The position numbers and the translations under genes are program-made. A model generated the notes under the pieces. It did not search any database. It saw nothing but the letters and a program-made list of their open reading frames with translations, and was not told the DNA's origin. From Catenulispora yoronensis (GTDB taxonomy: Bacteria; Actinomycetota; Actinomycetes; Streptomycetales; Catenulisporaceae), in NCBI RefSeq assembly GCF_039531695.1, contig NZ_BAAAQN010000060.1:12105-76104 (forward strand): a DNA stretch of 64,000 bases. Direction: 5' to 3'. Below, in pieces: positions 26,252-35,220 of this stretch. Each line of letters starts with the position of its first letter. Within the stretch, counting starts at the first letter, position 1.

Positions 26252-26270
26252 CTCGCGGAGGCGCCCTTGG
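26238..26270 (+). promoter_or_regulatory. Expression-platform hairpin overlapping the riboswitch pseudoknot
   Basis: A perfect 14-bp hairpin (CCAAGGGCGCCTCC at 26238-26251, loop CTCGC, complement at 26257-26270) uses the same bases as the 3' pseudoknot strand. Aptamer folding and this hairpin therefore exclude each other. There is no U-tract behind it, so it is either an unusual intrinsic terminator or acts through another mechanism. It ends 45 bp before the ahcY start. Confidence 0.8.
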
Positions 26271-26315
26271 TGCTTCCCGGGTTCCATCACCTCATGCGAA
26301 GACGGGAAAGCAAGC

Positions 26316-27809
26316 ATGAATCACAGCGTGCAGACTCTGCACACCCCCGATCCCCGCTGGTTCCACGAGACCGACGGCTTGCAGTTCGCGGTCGCCGATC
26401 TGGAGCTGGCCGAGTACGGCCGCCGGCAGATCCGCCTGGCCGAGCACGAGATGCCGGGCCTGATGGCCCTGCGCGCCGAGTACGCCGCGGCCCAGCCGCT
26501 GCGCGGCGCCCGGGTGGCCGGCTCGCTGCACATGACCGTGCAGACCGCGGTCCTCATCGAGACCCTCGCCGCGCTCGGCGCGGAGGTCCGATGGGTGTCC
26601 TGCAACATCTTCTCGACCCAGGACGAGGCCGCCGCGGCCGTGGTCGTCGGGCCGGACGGCACGCCGGCCAAGCCCACCGGCTCCTCGGTGTTCGCCTGGA
26701 AGGGCGAGACGCCGGCCGAATACTGGTGGTGCACCCGCCGCCTGTTCGACTTCGGCGACGGTCAGGGTCCTGACCTGCTCGTCGACGACGGCGGCGACGC
26801 CACCCTGCTGGTGCACCTCGGGGCCGAGTACGAGACCGCGGGTCGGGTGCCCGAGCCGGAGGCCGGCGACCACGAGGAGCGCCGCCTGATGCTGCGGACG
26901 CTGGCCGAGAGCCTGGCCGAGGACGACCGCCGGTTCACCCGGATCGCGGCCGGGATCCGCGGGGTGTCCGAGGAGACGACCGCCGGCGTCGCGCGGCTCT
27001 ACCGGCTGGCCCGCGAGGGCCGCCTGCTGTTCCCGGCGATCAACGTCAACGACTCGGTCACCAAGTCCAAGTTCGACAACAAGTACGGCATCCGGCACTC
27101 GCTGCTGGACGGCCTCAACCGCGCCACGGACGTCATGCTCGGCGGCAAGCTGGCCGTGGTGTGCGGCTACGGCGACGTCGGGAAGGGCGCCGCCGAGGCG
27201 CTGCGCGGCCAGGGCGCCCGGGTGGCGGTGACCGAGGTGGACCCGATCAACGCGCTCCAGGCGGCGATGTCCGGCTTCCCGGTTGTCCGGCTGGAGGAGG
27301 TGGTCGCGACCGCGGACGTGTTCATCACCGCCACCGGCGGCACCGGCGCCGTGCGGGCCGAGCACCTGGTGCGGATGAAGCACAACGCGATCGTCGGCAA
27401 CGTCGGCCACTTCGACACCGAGATCGACATGGCCGGTCTGGCGGACGTGGCCGGCGTGGTGAAGACCGAGATCAAGCCGCAGGTGCACGAGTGGGCGTTC
27501 CCCGACGGCCACTCGGTGCTGGTGCTCTCCGAGGGCCGGCTGTTCAACCTGGGCAACGCCACCGGGCATCCGAGCTTCGTGATGTCGGCGTCGTTCGCCA
27601 ACCAGGTGCTGGCCCAGATCGAGCTGTACACGCATCAGGACCGGTACACCGAGGATGTCCACCGGCTTCCGAAGCACCTCGACGAGAAGGTCGCGCGCCT
27701 CCATCTCGACGCGCTCGACGTCCACCTGACCGAGTTGTCGGAGGAGCAGGCGGATTATCTCGGGGTACCGATTGAAGGTCCTTACAAGGCGGATCACTAC
27801 CGGTACTGA
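26316..27809 (+). CDS. ahcY: Adenosylhomocysteinase (S-adenosyl-L-homocysteine hydrolase)
   Basis: This 497-residue enzyme reversibly splits S-adenosylhomocysteine into adenosine and homocysteine and keeps SAM-dependent methylation running. Visible are VAGSLHMTVQTAVLIETL, the substrate region AEYWWCTRRLFDF, NDSVTKSKFDNKYGIRHSLL (with the active-site Lys and Asp), the NAD site VVCGYGDVGKGAAEALRGQG, and the C-terminal KADHYRY that completes the neighbouring subunit. ATG 26316 follows GGGAAAG. It is preceded by a SAH riboswitch. A DUF574 methyltransferase is encoded 5 kb away. Confidence 0.97.
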   Translation: MNHSVQTLHTPDPRWFHETDGLQFAVADLELAEYGRRQIRLAEHEMPGLMALRAEYAAAQPLRGARVAGSLHMTVQTAVLIETLAALGAEVRWVSCNIFSTQDEAAAAVVVGPDGTPAKPTGSSVFAWKGETPAEYWWCTRRLFDFGDGQGPDLLVDDGGDATLLVHLGAEYETAGRVPEPEAGDHEERRLMLRTLAESLAEDDRRFTRIAAGIRGVSEETTAGVARLYRLAREGRLLFPAINVNDSVTKSKFDNKYGIRHSLLDGLNRATDVMLGGKLAVVCGYGDVGKGAAEALRGQGARVAVTEVDPINALQAAMSGFPVVRLEEVVATADVFITATGGTGAVRAEHLVRMKHNAIVGNVGHFDTEIDMAGLADVAGVVKTEIKPQVHEWAFPDGHSVLVLSEGRLFNLGNATGHPSFVMSASFANQVLAQIELYTHQDRYTEDVHRLPKHLDEKVARLHLDALDVHLTELSEEQADYLGVPIEGPYKADHYRY

Positions 27810-27831
27810 GCACAGCCGGTAGGTTCGTTGC

Positions 27832-27871
27832 GTACCGGGCGTCCGGCGGCCGTTCGTCGGGCGCCCGGTAC
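27832..27871. terminator. Bidirectional hairpin terminator between ahcY and the isochorismatase gene
   Basis: A 14-bp stem (GTACCGGGCGTCCG at 27832-27845 with 27858-27871, one G-U pair, 12-nt loop) stands between two convergent genes. It has no T-run on either side but sits exactly where both transcripts should end. Confidence 0.65.
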
Positions 27872-27899
27872 ATGGGTTCAGCGGTTGGTCAGCGGCCCC

Positions 27900-28505
27900 T
27901 CAGCTGCCGGTCAGCGCGTCCACGGTCGGCACCACGACCCCGAACAGGTCCCCGATCGTCGTCAGCGCGGCCGTGTGCAGCGTGGCGGCGGGCACCGCGG
28001 TGCCGTCCGGGGCGGTCAGCGAGCGGGTGGCGGTGGCCTCGGCGACGACCGTCGGCCGGTAGCCGAGGTTGAAGGCGCCCTGGGCCGTGAACGTGACGCA
28101 CATGTGCGTCATGAACCCGGCGAGCACGAGCTCCTCGCCGGCGCCGAGGTCGCGGAGGGTCTTCTCCAGCTCGGTGTGGTGGAACGAGTTCGGGAACTGC
28201 TTCACCACCACCGGCTCGCCGTCGATCGGGGCGACCTCCGGGCTGATGGCGCCGATCTCGGCGCGGATGTCGTAGGGCGTGCCCTCGCCGCCGTCGTTGA
28301 TGACGTGGACGATCCGGGCTCCGGCCGTCCGGGCCGCCGCCAGCAGCCGCGCCCCGGCCGCCAGCGCCTCCTCGGCGCCCTCCAGCGCCATCACGCCGGA
28401 GCGGTACGTGTTCTGGTAGTCGATCAGCACGAGCGTGGCGTCGGCGAGCCGGGGCGGGGTGCCGTCGAGGCCGATAACGGTACGAAGTGTCGCGGAAGTA
28501 GACAC
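27900..28505 (-). CDS. Isochorismatase-like cysteine hydrolase
   Basis: This 201-residue protein has the isochorismatase/nicotinamidase fold: TLVLIDYQNTY with the catalytic Asp near residue 29, VVVKQFPNSFHHTELEKTL with the Lys, and GFMTHMCVTFTAQGAFNLGY, where MCV holds the nucleophilic Cys. It hydrolyses an amide or enol ether; the substrate is unknown. GTG 28505 has AGGAG upstream. The GlxA-type regulator gene behind it is on the same strand 80 bp upstream; these two families are often adjacent, the regulator controlling the hydrolase. Confidence 0.87.
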   Translation of the reverse strand: MSTSATLRTVIGLDGTPPRLADATLVLIDYQNTYRSGVMALEGAEEALAAGARLLAAARTAGARIVHVINDGGEGTPYDIRAEIGAISPEVAPIDGEPVVVKQFPNSFHHTELEKTLRDLGAGEELVLAGFMTHMCVTFTAQGAFNLGYRPTVVAEATATRSLTAPDGTAVPAATLHTAALTTIGDLFGVVVPTVDALTGS

Positions 28506-28585
28506 AGTGTCTCCTAAAATGGGTTGGGGGTTGTCGGAACGGACGATCGGACGATCGGACGGCCGGATGGACCGCCGGTTTCGGA

Positions 28586-29599
28586 TCAGGCGTGGACGCG
28601 GAACCGCCGTCGGTACGCGGCGGGTGTCGTCCCGATCTGCTTGCGCAGCGCCCGGTGCAGGGTTTCCACCGAGCCCAGGCCGCTGCCCACCGCGACCTGC
28701 TCCAGCGGCTGGTCGGTGCTCTCCAGCAGGCGCCGGGCGGCCTCCACGCGTGCGGCTTCCACGTAAGCGGCCGGCGTGGTGCCGGTCTCCCGGCGGAAGA
28801 TCCGGGCGAAGTGCCGTTCGCTCAGGCACATCCGGGCCGCCAGCGCCGCCGCCGACAGGTCGGCGTCCAGGTGGTCGGCGATGTACATGCGCAGCTCGTC
28901 GATGTCGCGGCGGGTCGCGGGCGGCGCGCTGAGCGGGACCGAGAACTGGCTCTGGCCGCCCTGCCGCTTCAGGTAGATCACCAGCTGTCGTGCCACCGCC
29001 AGCGCGACTTCCTCGCCGAGGTCCTCGGTGACGAGCGCCAGGGCCAGGTCCATGCAGGCGCTGATCCCGGCCCCGGTCCACACGTTGCCCGAGCGCACGA
29101 AGATCGGGTCCGGATCCACGGTGATGTTCGGATGCTCGGCCGCCAGCTGCGCCGCGGTCGACCAGTGGGTGGTGGCGGTCCGGCCGTCGAGCAGCCCGGC
29201 GGCGGCCAGCACGTGCGCGCCCACGCAGACCGACGCCACCCGCCGGGCCAGCGGCGCCACCCGCTCCACCCAGGCCACGACGTCCGGGTCGACCAGGGCG
29301 ACCGGGCCCTGCGCCGTGAGATCCACCGCCCCGGGCACCAGCAGCGTGTCGAGCACCCCGTCCACCGCGTCGAACGCGAGGTCGGTGAGCAGCCGTATCC
29401 CGGCCGACGTGGTCACCGCGCCCGGCGCGCCGCCGGCCAGCTGCACGGCGTAGCCGGCCGTGCCCGCGGTCTCCCGGTTGGCCAGCGCGAAGACCTCCGC
29501 GGGGCCGGTGACGTCGAGCAGGTCGACGCCGGGGAAGACCGCGATCACCACGCGGCGGGTGCCGGTGGAGGAGGCGGAGAGGGCCGACGTGGTGGACAT
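28586..29599 (-). CDS. GlxA-family AraC-type transcriptional regulator with DJ-1/PfpI domain
   Basis: This 337-residue protein has an N-terminal class I glutamine-amidotransferase-like (DJ-1/PfpI) domain (about residues 15-190; VFPGVDLLDVTGPAEVFALA, then SVCVGAHVLAAAGLLDGR with a Cys at the elbow). The C-terminus is an AraC double helix-turn-helix (about 235-335; LSAAALAARMCLSERHFARI, then LEQVAVGSGLGSVETLHRAL). ATG 29599 was chosen because the DJ-1 domain starts right behind it. It probably regulates the downstream isochorismatase gene. Confidence 0.88.
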   Translation of the reverse strand: MSTTSALSASSTGTRRVVIAVFPGVDLLDVTGPAEVFALANRETAGTAGYAVQLAGGAPGAVTTSAGIRLLTDLAFDAVDGVLDTLLVPGAVDLTAQGPVALVDPDVVAWVERVAPLARRVASVCVGAHVLAAAGLLDGRTATTHWSTAAQLAAEHPNITVDPDPIFVRSGNVWTGAGISACMDLALALVTEDLGEEVALAVARQLVIYLKRQGGQSQFSVPLSAPPATRRDIDELRMYIADHLDADLSAAALAARMCLSERHFARIFRRETGTTPAAYVEAARVEAARRLLESTDQPLEQVAVGSGLGSVETLHRALRKQIGTTPAAYRRRFRVHA

Positions 29600-29862
29600 G
29601 GCTCCATCCTCGCCCGGGGGCGGGATGGCCGCAATGACGGTGTTCTGTCGGATCCGGACATCGGATCGGACATCGGATCGGACCTCGGGTGCGGAAGTCG
29701 GGTGCGGACTGCGGATGCGGACTGCGGACTGCGGATCCGGACCTCGGGTTCGGACCTCGGGTTCGGCGTCGCGGCCGATGGCGACGCGGGTTCGCCCCCT
29801 CTTACCGAGGCCGGATCCCTTTGCTAGCATCCGCGCTGATCAGCGTTCTGATGGAGGAAACC
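29600..29862. repeat. Intergenic region with GGATCGGACATC/GGACTGCGGATGC repeats
   Basis: From about 29650 to 29770 the region between the GlxA-type gene and the small membrane protein is a degenerate tandem array. It holds two copies of CATCGGATCGGA, four copies of GCGGACTGCGGATGC-like words and two copies of CCTCGGGTTCGGA. No gene is supported. Confidence 0.6.
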
Positions 29863-30036
29863 ATGTCCTTCTCGACCGCGCTCACCACGCTCGTCGGCGT
29901 GCTGGGACTGGCCAATCTGGTGCTCACCACGCGGTGGCGGGACGCCGGTGAGCGCGCGTCCCCGGAGCCGCCGCCGACCGCTGCCGGGCCGGAGAACCTG
30001 CCGGCCGCCGGTGTGGCGCCCGAGTCCCGGAGCTGA
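29863..30036 (+). CDS. Small single-span membrane protein, unknown
   Basis: This 57-residue protein has one hydrophobic helix (residues about 5-22, TALTTLVGVLGLANLVLTTR), then a charged and Pro/Ala-rich tail. ATG 29863 has an excellent GGAGGA seven bases upstream, and a strong terminator follows the stop codon, so it looks like a real monocistronic small gene. No family was recognised. Confidence 0.6.
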   Translation: MSFSTALTTLVGVLGLANLVLTTRWRDAGERASPEPPPTAAGPENLPAAGVAPESRS

Positions 30037-30048
30037 TGGACCGCGAAA

Positions 30049-30095
30049 CGCGACAGCCGCCCGGGGGACCTTCCAGTTCCCGGGCGGCTGTCGCG
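30049..30095 (+). terminator. Strong hairpin terminator behind the small membrane protein gene
   Basis: A perfect 17-bp stem (30049-30065 with 30079-30095, 13-nt loop) is followed by TCTTGTGTTC. It lies 13 bp behind the stop codon at 30036. Confidence 0.85.
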
Positions 30096-30124
30096 TCTTG
30101 TGTTCAGCCGAAAGCCGTTTTCTC

Positions 30125-30163
30125 CGTTAGCCGTTAGCCGTTAGCCGTTAGCCGTTGGCCGAT
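30125..30163. repeat. Heptanucleotide repeat CCGTTAG, about five copies
   Basis: About five head-to-tail copies of CCGTTAG between 30125 and 30163 degrade into CCGTTGGCCG. The array lies between the terminator and the end of the secreted amidase gene. Confidence 0.75.
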
Positions 30164-30176
30164 TGCCGTGGGCCGC

Positions 30177-32537
30177 TCAGTTCGTGACCACACTCAGCCG
30201 CCGCTGCCCCGTGGCGGGCCGGGCCGCCGGGACCGGCGCCGGGGCGGCGTCGTGCTCGTTGAAGACAGCACCCTGCGAAGGCCGGTCCAGCTGGGTCGCC
30301 GAGAACACCGCGGTCTGCCCGTCCGGGCTGGTGACCAGCACTTCCGGTCCGGTGCCGACGAACGTGCCGAGCACCGGGGCCGCGGCCGGGGCCGGCAGCT
30401 GGAGCTTGAGCGCGCCGTCCGGCTCCACGACCTTCACGAACCCGCGCTCGGCGTCGAAGGCGAAGGTCGCGGTGGCCCCGGTCGCGTCGACCGTCAGCAG
30501 CTGGTCCGTGCCGTCGGCGACGGCCTCGGTGAGGATCGTCGGCGCCGCCCCGAGCTGCGGATCCACCGACAGGCCCCCGGTCTTGGCGGTCTTGCCGGCC
30601 GCGTCCACCGTGATCAGCTGCGCGTGGCCGTCCTTGTCGATGCCGACCAGCCAGGAGCCGCCGTCCTTGGTGAACCGCCCGGCGACCAGCCGGGTGTAGG
30701 AGGCCCAGTCCGGACCGGTGATCGTGCCCTGATCCACCAGGCCGCCGCCGGCGTCGACCGCGTAGACGTGCGCGCTGCCGTCGCGGAGCACGGCGAGCAG
30801 CTGCACCGCGGTGCCGTCGCCGACGAAGTGGCCGGCCGCCAGCGCCTTGGCGCCGTCGAAGCCGGCCGACAGCTGCTGCGGCGTGCCGAAGGTGGCGTCC
30901 GCGCGCCACGGGTAGCGCACGAGCTGGCCGCCGGTGGTGACGGCGACCAGGTCGTTGTGCCCGGGGGTGAGCGAGGGCAGCACCGTGCGGGCCCCGGTGG
31001 CGGCGCCGGTGACGGTGACCGTGACCGGGCCCCAGGTCGCGCTCTGGCCCTCCTTGTTCGTCACCGCGATGCTCACCGCGTGCAGGCCGGCGGTCAGCGT
31101 CGTGGTGTCCAGGTTGATCGCGCCGTTGGCGACCGCGGGCTGGGCCGGCGCCGGCGTGCCGTCCACGACCAGCGTCAGCTTGTCCAGGTCGGCGGCCGGG
31201 GCGGCGCCCACGGGGATCTGCACGGTGCCGGTCAGCAGCGGCGCGGCCGGGGCCGCCACGGCCAGCGTGAGCTGGTGGTTGGTGACGGTCACGGTGATCG
31301 GCGCGGACAGCGCCGAGATGGCGCCGGCGGCGCTGATGCCCTGCGCGGCGAGCTGGTGCGCGCCGTCGGTGAGCAGCGAGGTGTCCAGCTGCCAGCTCGC
31401 CAGGCCGGCGGCGGAGTTCGCCGACTCGGCCGGCTTGCCGTCGATCCAGAGCCGGACCCGGGCCGAGCCGCGCAGCGGGTCGGTGTCGGCGGCGTGCACC
31501 CCGACCACGCCGGAGGCCAGACCGTTGACCGTGTCGGTGCTCAGGGCCGGGGCCGCGGGAGCCGTCAGGAGCGCCGCGGCGGCCGCGGCGGACAACGAGG
31601 ATCCGGTGCCGCCCGTGGGAGCCTTGGCGGGGCCCGTGGAGGCGTTCTTGAGCCCGGCGGCCACCCGCGCGGCGCTGCCCTCGGTCACCGCGCCCAGCCG
31701 CCAGAACTTCGCGGCCGCCGGCGGGGTCCAGTCGTGCACGCCGACCAGCTCCGGCGTGGCGGGCTGGCCGACCCAGTTGGAGTCGACCACCGTGAAGGCG
31801 CCGTTGCCCTTGTTGACCAGCACGATCGCGGTGTGCAGCGGCGAGGAGCTGTCGTAGTCGCCGATCTGGATGATGTCGCCCACGGTGGCGTCGCCGGCGG
31901 CCACCGGCACCGCGCCGGCGTTGGCGAAGCTGGCCTGGTAGTTGCCGCCGCCGTCGACCGGCCAGATCTTGCCGCCGGTGGCCAGGTACACGACGCAGTT
32001 CACGAACTCGCGGCACTGCCCGGTGGCGTCCTGGTGCGCGTCCAGGCAGGCCTGCCCGCCCCAGCGGCCGACGTAGGTCAGCGCGGTGGTGGCGATCAGC
32101 GCGTTGTCGAACTTCCCGGCCCCGGCCTTGGGGTGCGACGGCGGCGCGGGCACCGGGCCCGGCGCGGGCGCGGGCTTGCCGCCGGTCGGCGGCGCCGGGG
32201 TCACCGGCGTGACCGGCGAGATCGGCGCGACCGGGGTGATCGGGGCGATCGGCGACACCGGCGTGATCGGGGTGATCGGCGCGATCGGGTCGGTCCACGG
32301 CGCGGTGACCGGGGAGGTCGGGCCCGGGCTCGGGCTGGAGGTCGGGTCGGACGTCGGGGAGGAGGCCGGAGCGGAGGCCGGGGCGGCGGTCGGAGTGGGC
32401 GGGCTGGTCGGGGAGGCGGTGGGCGTTCCGGTGTCCGCGACGGCGGCGGTCGCCGAACCGGCGCTGACGACGGTGGTCAACGCCACTCCGGCGATGAGAC
32501 GGCGGCGGACTCGTCGGGCCCTGGCATTCTTCGGCAT
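30177..32537 (-). CDS. Large secreted protein with CHAP/amidase-like domain and beta-repeat tail
   Basis: This 786-residue protein has a signal peptide (about residues 1-35, RARRVRRR then a hydrophobic core ending AAVADT). A Pro/Thr/Ser linker follows, with PITPITPVSPIAPITPVAP-type repeats (about 40-140). A papain-like CHAP/amidase domain (about 145-290) has a conserved-looking Cys in TGQCREFVNCVVY and a His in SSPLHTAIVLVNKG. The rest (about 330-786) is beta-rich, with Ig-like VTVTVTNHQLTLAVAAPAAP and propeller-like stretches such as GHNDLVAVTTGGQLVRYPW. It probably binds and cuts cell-wall material. ATG 32537 begins the signal peptide. Confidence 0.75.
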   Translation of the reverse strand: MPKNARARRVRRRLIAGVALTTVVSAGSATAAVADTGTPTASPTSPPTPTAAPASAPASSPTSDPTSSPSPGPTSPVTAPWTDPIAPITPITPVSPIAPITPVAPISPVTPVTPAPPTGGKPAPAPGPVPAPPSHPKAGAGKFDNALIATTALTYVGRWGGQACLDAHQDATGQCREFVNCVVYLATGGKIWPVDGGGNYQASFANAGAVPVAAGDATVGDIIQIGDYDSSSPLHTAIVLVNKGNGAFTVVDSNWVGQPATPELVGVHDWTPPAAAKFWRLGAVTEGSAARVAAGLKNASTGPAKAPTGGTGSSLSAAAAAALLTAPAAPALSTDTVNGLASGVVGVHAADTDPLRGSARVRLWIDGKPAESANSAAGLASWQLDTSLLTDGAHQLAAQGISAAGAISALSAPITVTVTNHQLTLAVAAPAAPLLTGTVQIPVGAAPAADLDKLTLVVDGTPAPAQPAVANGAINLDTTTLTAGLHAVSIAVTNKEGQSATWGPVTVTVTGAATGARTVLPSLTPGHNDLVAVTTGGQLVRYPWRADATFGTPQQLSAGFDGAKALAAGHFVGDGTAVQLLAVLRDGSAHVYAVDAGGGLVDQGTITGPDWASYTRLVAGRFTKDGGSWLVGIDKDGHAQLITVDAAGKTAKTGGLSVDPQLGAAPTILTEAVADGTDQLLTVDATGATATFAFDAERGFVKVVEPDGALKLQLPAPAAAPVLGTFVGTGPEVLVTSPDGQTAVFSATQLDRPSQGAVFNEHDAAPAPVPAARPATGQRRLSVVTN

Positions 32538-32765
32538 GACCAAACTTTCTACCAGCGTTTGGGCGACAACACGACGTACAAACCGGGTCCAGGACGCATC
32601 AGAACAGTGACGGCTGCCCTGCGGCCGGATGTCGATCGCGTTGACGGCGCACGTCACAGCGATGTCCGGCGGACTTCGGGGATCGCGGACCCGCACCCGC
32701 CGGTGTCCGCTACGCTACCCGGCGTGGCCGACGCGCTTCATCAGCCCTCGAATACAAAGACCGGA

Positions 32766-33698
32766 ATGCGGATCACCGACCCTGAGATCGATACCGAGAC
32801 CGAGAACACGACCGAGACCGAGACGGACACCGAAGGCGACGCCGCTGTTGAAGGCGACGCTGGCGCCGACGCCGTGCGCCCCGACCCCGCCCCGCTGGCC
32901 CCCGGCTGGGTCCCGCCGGAACTGGACACCACCCGGGCCCACTCGGCCCGGATCTACGAGTACCTGCTCGGTGGAATGCACTACTTCGACGTGGACCGCG
33001 AAGCCGCCGAAACCGCGCTGCGCCACATACCGCAGGCCCGCGCGATGGTGCACGAGAACCGCGCCTTCCTGGCCCGCGCGATCCGCCTGCTCGCCGAGTC
33101 CGGCCTGACCCAGTTCCTGGATCTGGGCAGCGGCCTGCCGGGCACCGGCAACATCGGGGAGGTGGCCCGCGCGGTGCATCCCCAAGCCCGCATCGTCCTC
33201 GTCGACTACGACCCGATGGTCGCCGTGCACGCCCGCGCCCTGGTGGCCGACGGCGAGCCGGAGCACACCGCCGTGGTGCTGGCCGACGTCCGCCGCCCGG
33301 CGGAGGTGCTGGCCGATCCGGAGCTGCGCCGCGTCCTGGACCTCGACCGCCCGGTGGCCGTGGTGATGTCGGCGCTGCTGCACTTCATCTCGCCGGAGGA
33401 AGGGCCGCACGCCATCGTGCGCGAGTACCTGGCCGCGGTCCCTCCCGGCAGTGCACTGGTCCTGACCCACGTCACCGACGGCGGCCACCCGGTCCAGGCC
33501 GAGGCCGCCCGCCAGGCCTGGGGCCGCACGACGGCACAGATGTACGTCCGCACGGACGACGAGATCAGGGCCCTGTTCGACGGGACGGAGATCGTGGCGC
33601 CGGGACTGGTGCCGCGGCCGCTGTGGCGGCCGGACGGCGAGGTGCGGGGCGACTGGGAGGAGATCTGGGGCTTGGGCGGTGTCGGGATCAAGCGGTGA
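32766..33698 (+). CDS. DUF574 SAM-dependent methyltransferase
   Basis: This 310-residue protein is a member of the actinobacterial S-adenosyl methyltransferase family PF04672: ARIYEYLLGGMHYFDVDREA (with the typical Y-LLGG-x(2)-F-x-VDR), the SAM loop FLDLGSGLPGTGN, and VVMSALLHFISPEE. The N-terminus is an acidic low-complexity tail with ETE/TET repeats. ATG 32766 is used here; GTG 32724 would add 14 residues, and neither start has a good ribosome binding site. The methyl acceptor is unknown. It is divergent from the secreted amidase gene. Confidence 0.88.
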   Translation: MRITDPEIDTETENTTETETDTEGDAAVEGDAGADAVRPDPAPLAPGWVPPELDTTRAHSARIYEYLLGGMHYFDVDREAAETALRHIPQARAMVHENRAFLARAIRLLAESGLTQFLDLGSGLPGTGNIGEVARAVHPQARIVLVDYDPMVAVHARALVADGEPEHTAVVLADVRRPAEVLADPELRRVLDLDRPVAVVMSALLHFISPEEGPHAIVREYLAAVPPGSALVLTHVTDGGHPVQAEAARQAWGRTTAQMYVRTDDEIRALFDGTEIVAPGLVPRPLWRPDGEVRGDWEEIWGLGGVGIKR

Positions 33699-33744
33699 GG
33701 ACTCGCAGGTGCATGATGAGGCGGCGGGCGGCAGTGCGCTTTAG

Positions 33745-33885
33745 CGCTGCTTCGCGGTCGTGCGCTTTCGCGTGACTTCGCGGTCGGGCGGGACTTCGAG
33801 GTCGCGCGGGACTCGCTCGACTTCGCGGTCGCGCGGGACTTCGCGGCCGGGCGCGCCTTCGCGGTCGCGCGGGACCTGCTCAGGG
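33745..33885. repeat. 18-bp tandem repeat (ACTTCGCGGTCGCGCGGG type)
   Basis: About seven degenerate copies of an 18-bp unit close to ACTTCGCGGTCGCGCGGG fill the space between the methyltransferase stop and the end of the next minus-strand gene. They reach into its last codons. Confidence 0.75.
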
Positions 33886-34824
33886 ATTCAGCTCGACCAG
33901 CTGCTGCCCGACCGGCGTGAGCTCGTGGCGCACGCTCTTGCCGTCCCGGGTCGTGGCGACCAGGCCGGCGTTGCGCAGCAGTGCGGCGTGGGTCGAGGCC
34001 ATCGGGACCGAGATCGCCAGGCGGCGGGCCAGGCCCGAGGTCGAGGACGGGGTCCGCAGGGCTCGGAGCGCGGCGGCGCGGCCCGGGCCGAGCAGGGCGG
34101 CGAGGTGGTCGTCGGCCGGACCGCCGGGTCCGCCGGGGTCGGGTTCGGCGGCCGGGTAGATCACCACGCGGCTGCCGTCGCTGCCGGGGCCGGCGTGGGC
34201 GCGCTGTTGGCCGAACAGGCAGGGGGACAGGATCAGGCTGCCGAGGGCCGGTTCGCCGACTGCGCGCCAGGCTATGTCAGGGTGCAGATTCGTCAGCATC
34301 GCCTGCGTCCCGGTGCGTTGCTCCTGCCGTTGGTGTGCCGCGACGTCGCGGTGCAGGCGCTGCGAGATCTCCGGCCAGTCCGGCATCAAGGCGGCCCGGT
34401 AGAGGGCGAGCAGGCCGTCGACGACGGCGCGCATCGCGGCGTCCTCCTGGTTGCGCAGGCCCCGGATCAGGCGGTCGGCATCGTCGGTCCTGGCCGCGGC
34501 GGTGGCCAGCCGGAAGCCGAGCAGGTGCGGCGGGGTGGCGCGCAGCTGGTCCAGCTCCTGCTCGAAGGCCGGGGCCGGGTCCGGGCCGGCGATCGCGAGC
34601 GGCAGGAAGGCCGGGGCGTCGGGATGCGCGCGGTTGATCAGCGGTATCAGGCGGCCGGAGGAGGCGCTGACCTGGCGACGGGCCCGCGTCCACCAGCGCC
34701 GGCGCCAGGGCGAGTGCCGACTGCACGGGCCGTCGTGCACGCCGTGGATCAGATGGCCGAGCGGCGACACCACGAACCGCGCGTCGGACAGGTCCTCCGC
34801 ACGGTAATCGATGGTCTCCACCAC
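33880..34824 (-). CDS. ArsR-like winged-helix regulator with large N-terminal domain (second copy of this design)
   Basis: This 314-residue protein has the same plan as the one at 24954: about 230 N-terminal residues starting ETIDYRAEDLSDARFVVSPL, then a winged helix (about 240-310; TSGLARRLAISVPMASTHAA, then LLRNAGLVATTRDGKSVRHE). The phrase LLRNAGLVATTRDGKSVRHE resembles VLRGAGLIDTMRDGQAVRHQ of the other protein. Two adjacent GTG codons (34824 and 34821) follow GGAGGAGCC. The target is unknown; the N-terminal domain may sense a ligand. Confidence 0.75.
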   Translation of the reverse strand: MVETIDYRAEDLSDARFVVSPLGHLIHGVHDGPCSRHSPWRRRWWTRARRQVSASSGRLIPLINRAHPDAPAFLPLAIAGPDPAPAFEQELDQLRATPPHLLGFRLATAAARTDDADRLIRGLRNQEDAAMRAVVDGLLALYRAALMPDWPEISQRLHRDVAAHQRQEQRTGTQAMLTNLHPDIAWRAVGEPALGSLILSPCLFGQQRAHAGPGSDGSRVVIYPAAEPDPGGPGGPADDHLAALLGPGRAAALRALRTPSSTSGLARRLAISVPMASTHAALLRNAGLVATTRDGKSVRHELTPVGQQLVELNP

Positions 34825-35220
34825 GGCTCCTCCGCCTGCCTCTGCCTGCCTGCCTCCGCCGGCCCGTCCGACCCGCACACCGCGCGGCACGGCGCCGAGC
34901 CCCTGTCAATCCTTTGTACACAGCGCGCAAAGCAGTGACAGTACCCCCACCGCTGCCGCATGATCAGGGATTCCGGGAAGTCGGCCCCTCGCCGCCCCGG
35001 AAGGGGGAGCGGCGTCGCGGCCGGAACCGGCCGAGGGGGACGGCCTCCGGCGAGCGCGGTCCGCTCGCGGTGGGAAACGGGGGGCGGCGCCCGGGTCGCG
35101 AACGGTCCACTTCCGGCGCCGCGCTCACCGCGTCGGGCGGGCGGTGAGGGTTGCACCGCGCCGCCGGCCTGTCCCGCGAAATCCGGACCAGACCGCCGGC
35201 GCGGCGGTTCGTTCACTCCC
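34825..35220. other. Structured GC-rich intergenic region, no gene
   Basis: These 396 bp hold several potential stems: CGGCCGG-AA-CCGGCCG at 35018-35033, GCGAGCG-CGGTC-CGCTCGC at 35050-35068, and CGCCGCCCC pairing with GGGGGAGCGGCG around 34989-35014. The upstream part (34905-34940) is relatively AT-rich (TCAATCCTTTGTACACAG) and probably contains the promoter of the regulator at 34824. No known RNA family was recognised. Confidence 0.4.

Noticed and set aside
30168..32723. Long plus-strand frame opposite the secreted amidase gene
   Set aside because: Only the end of the frame (from about 32724) encodes a recognised protein, the DUF574 methyltransferase; the rest is antisense.
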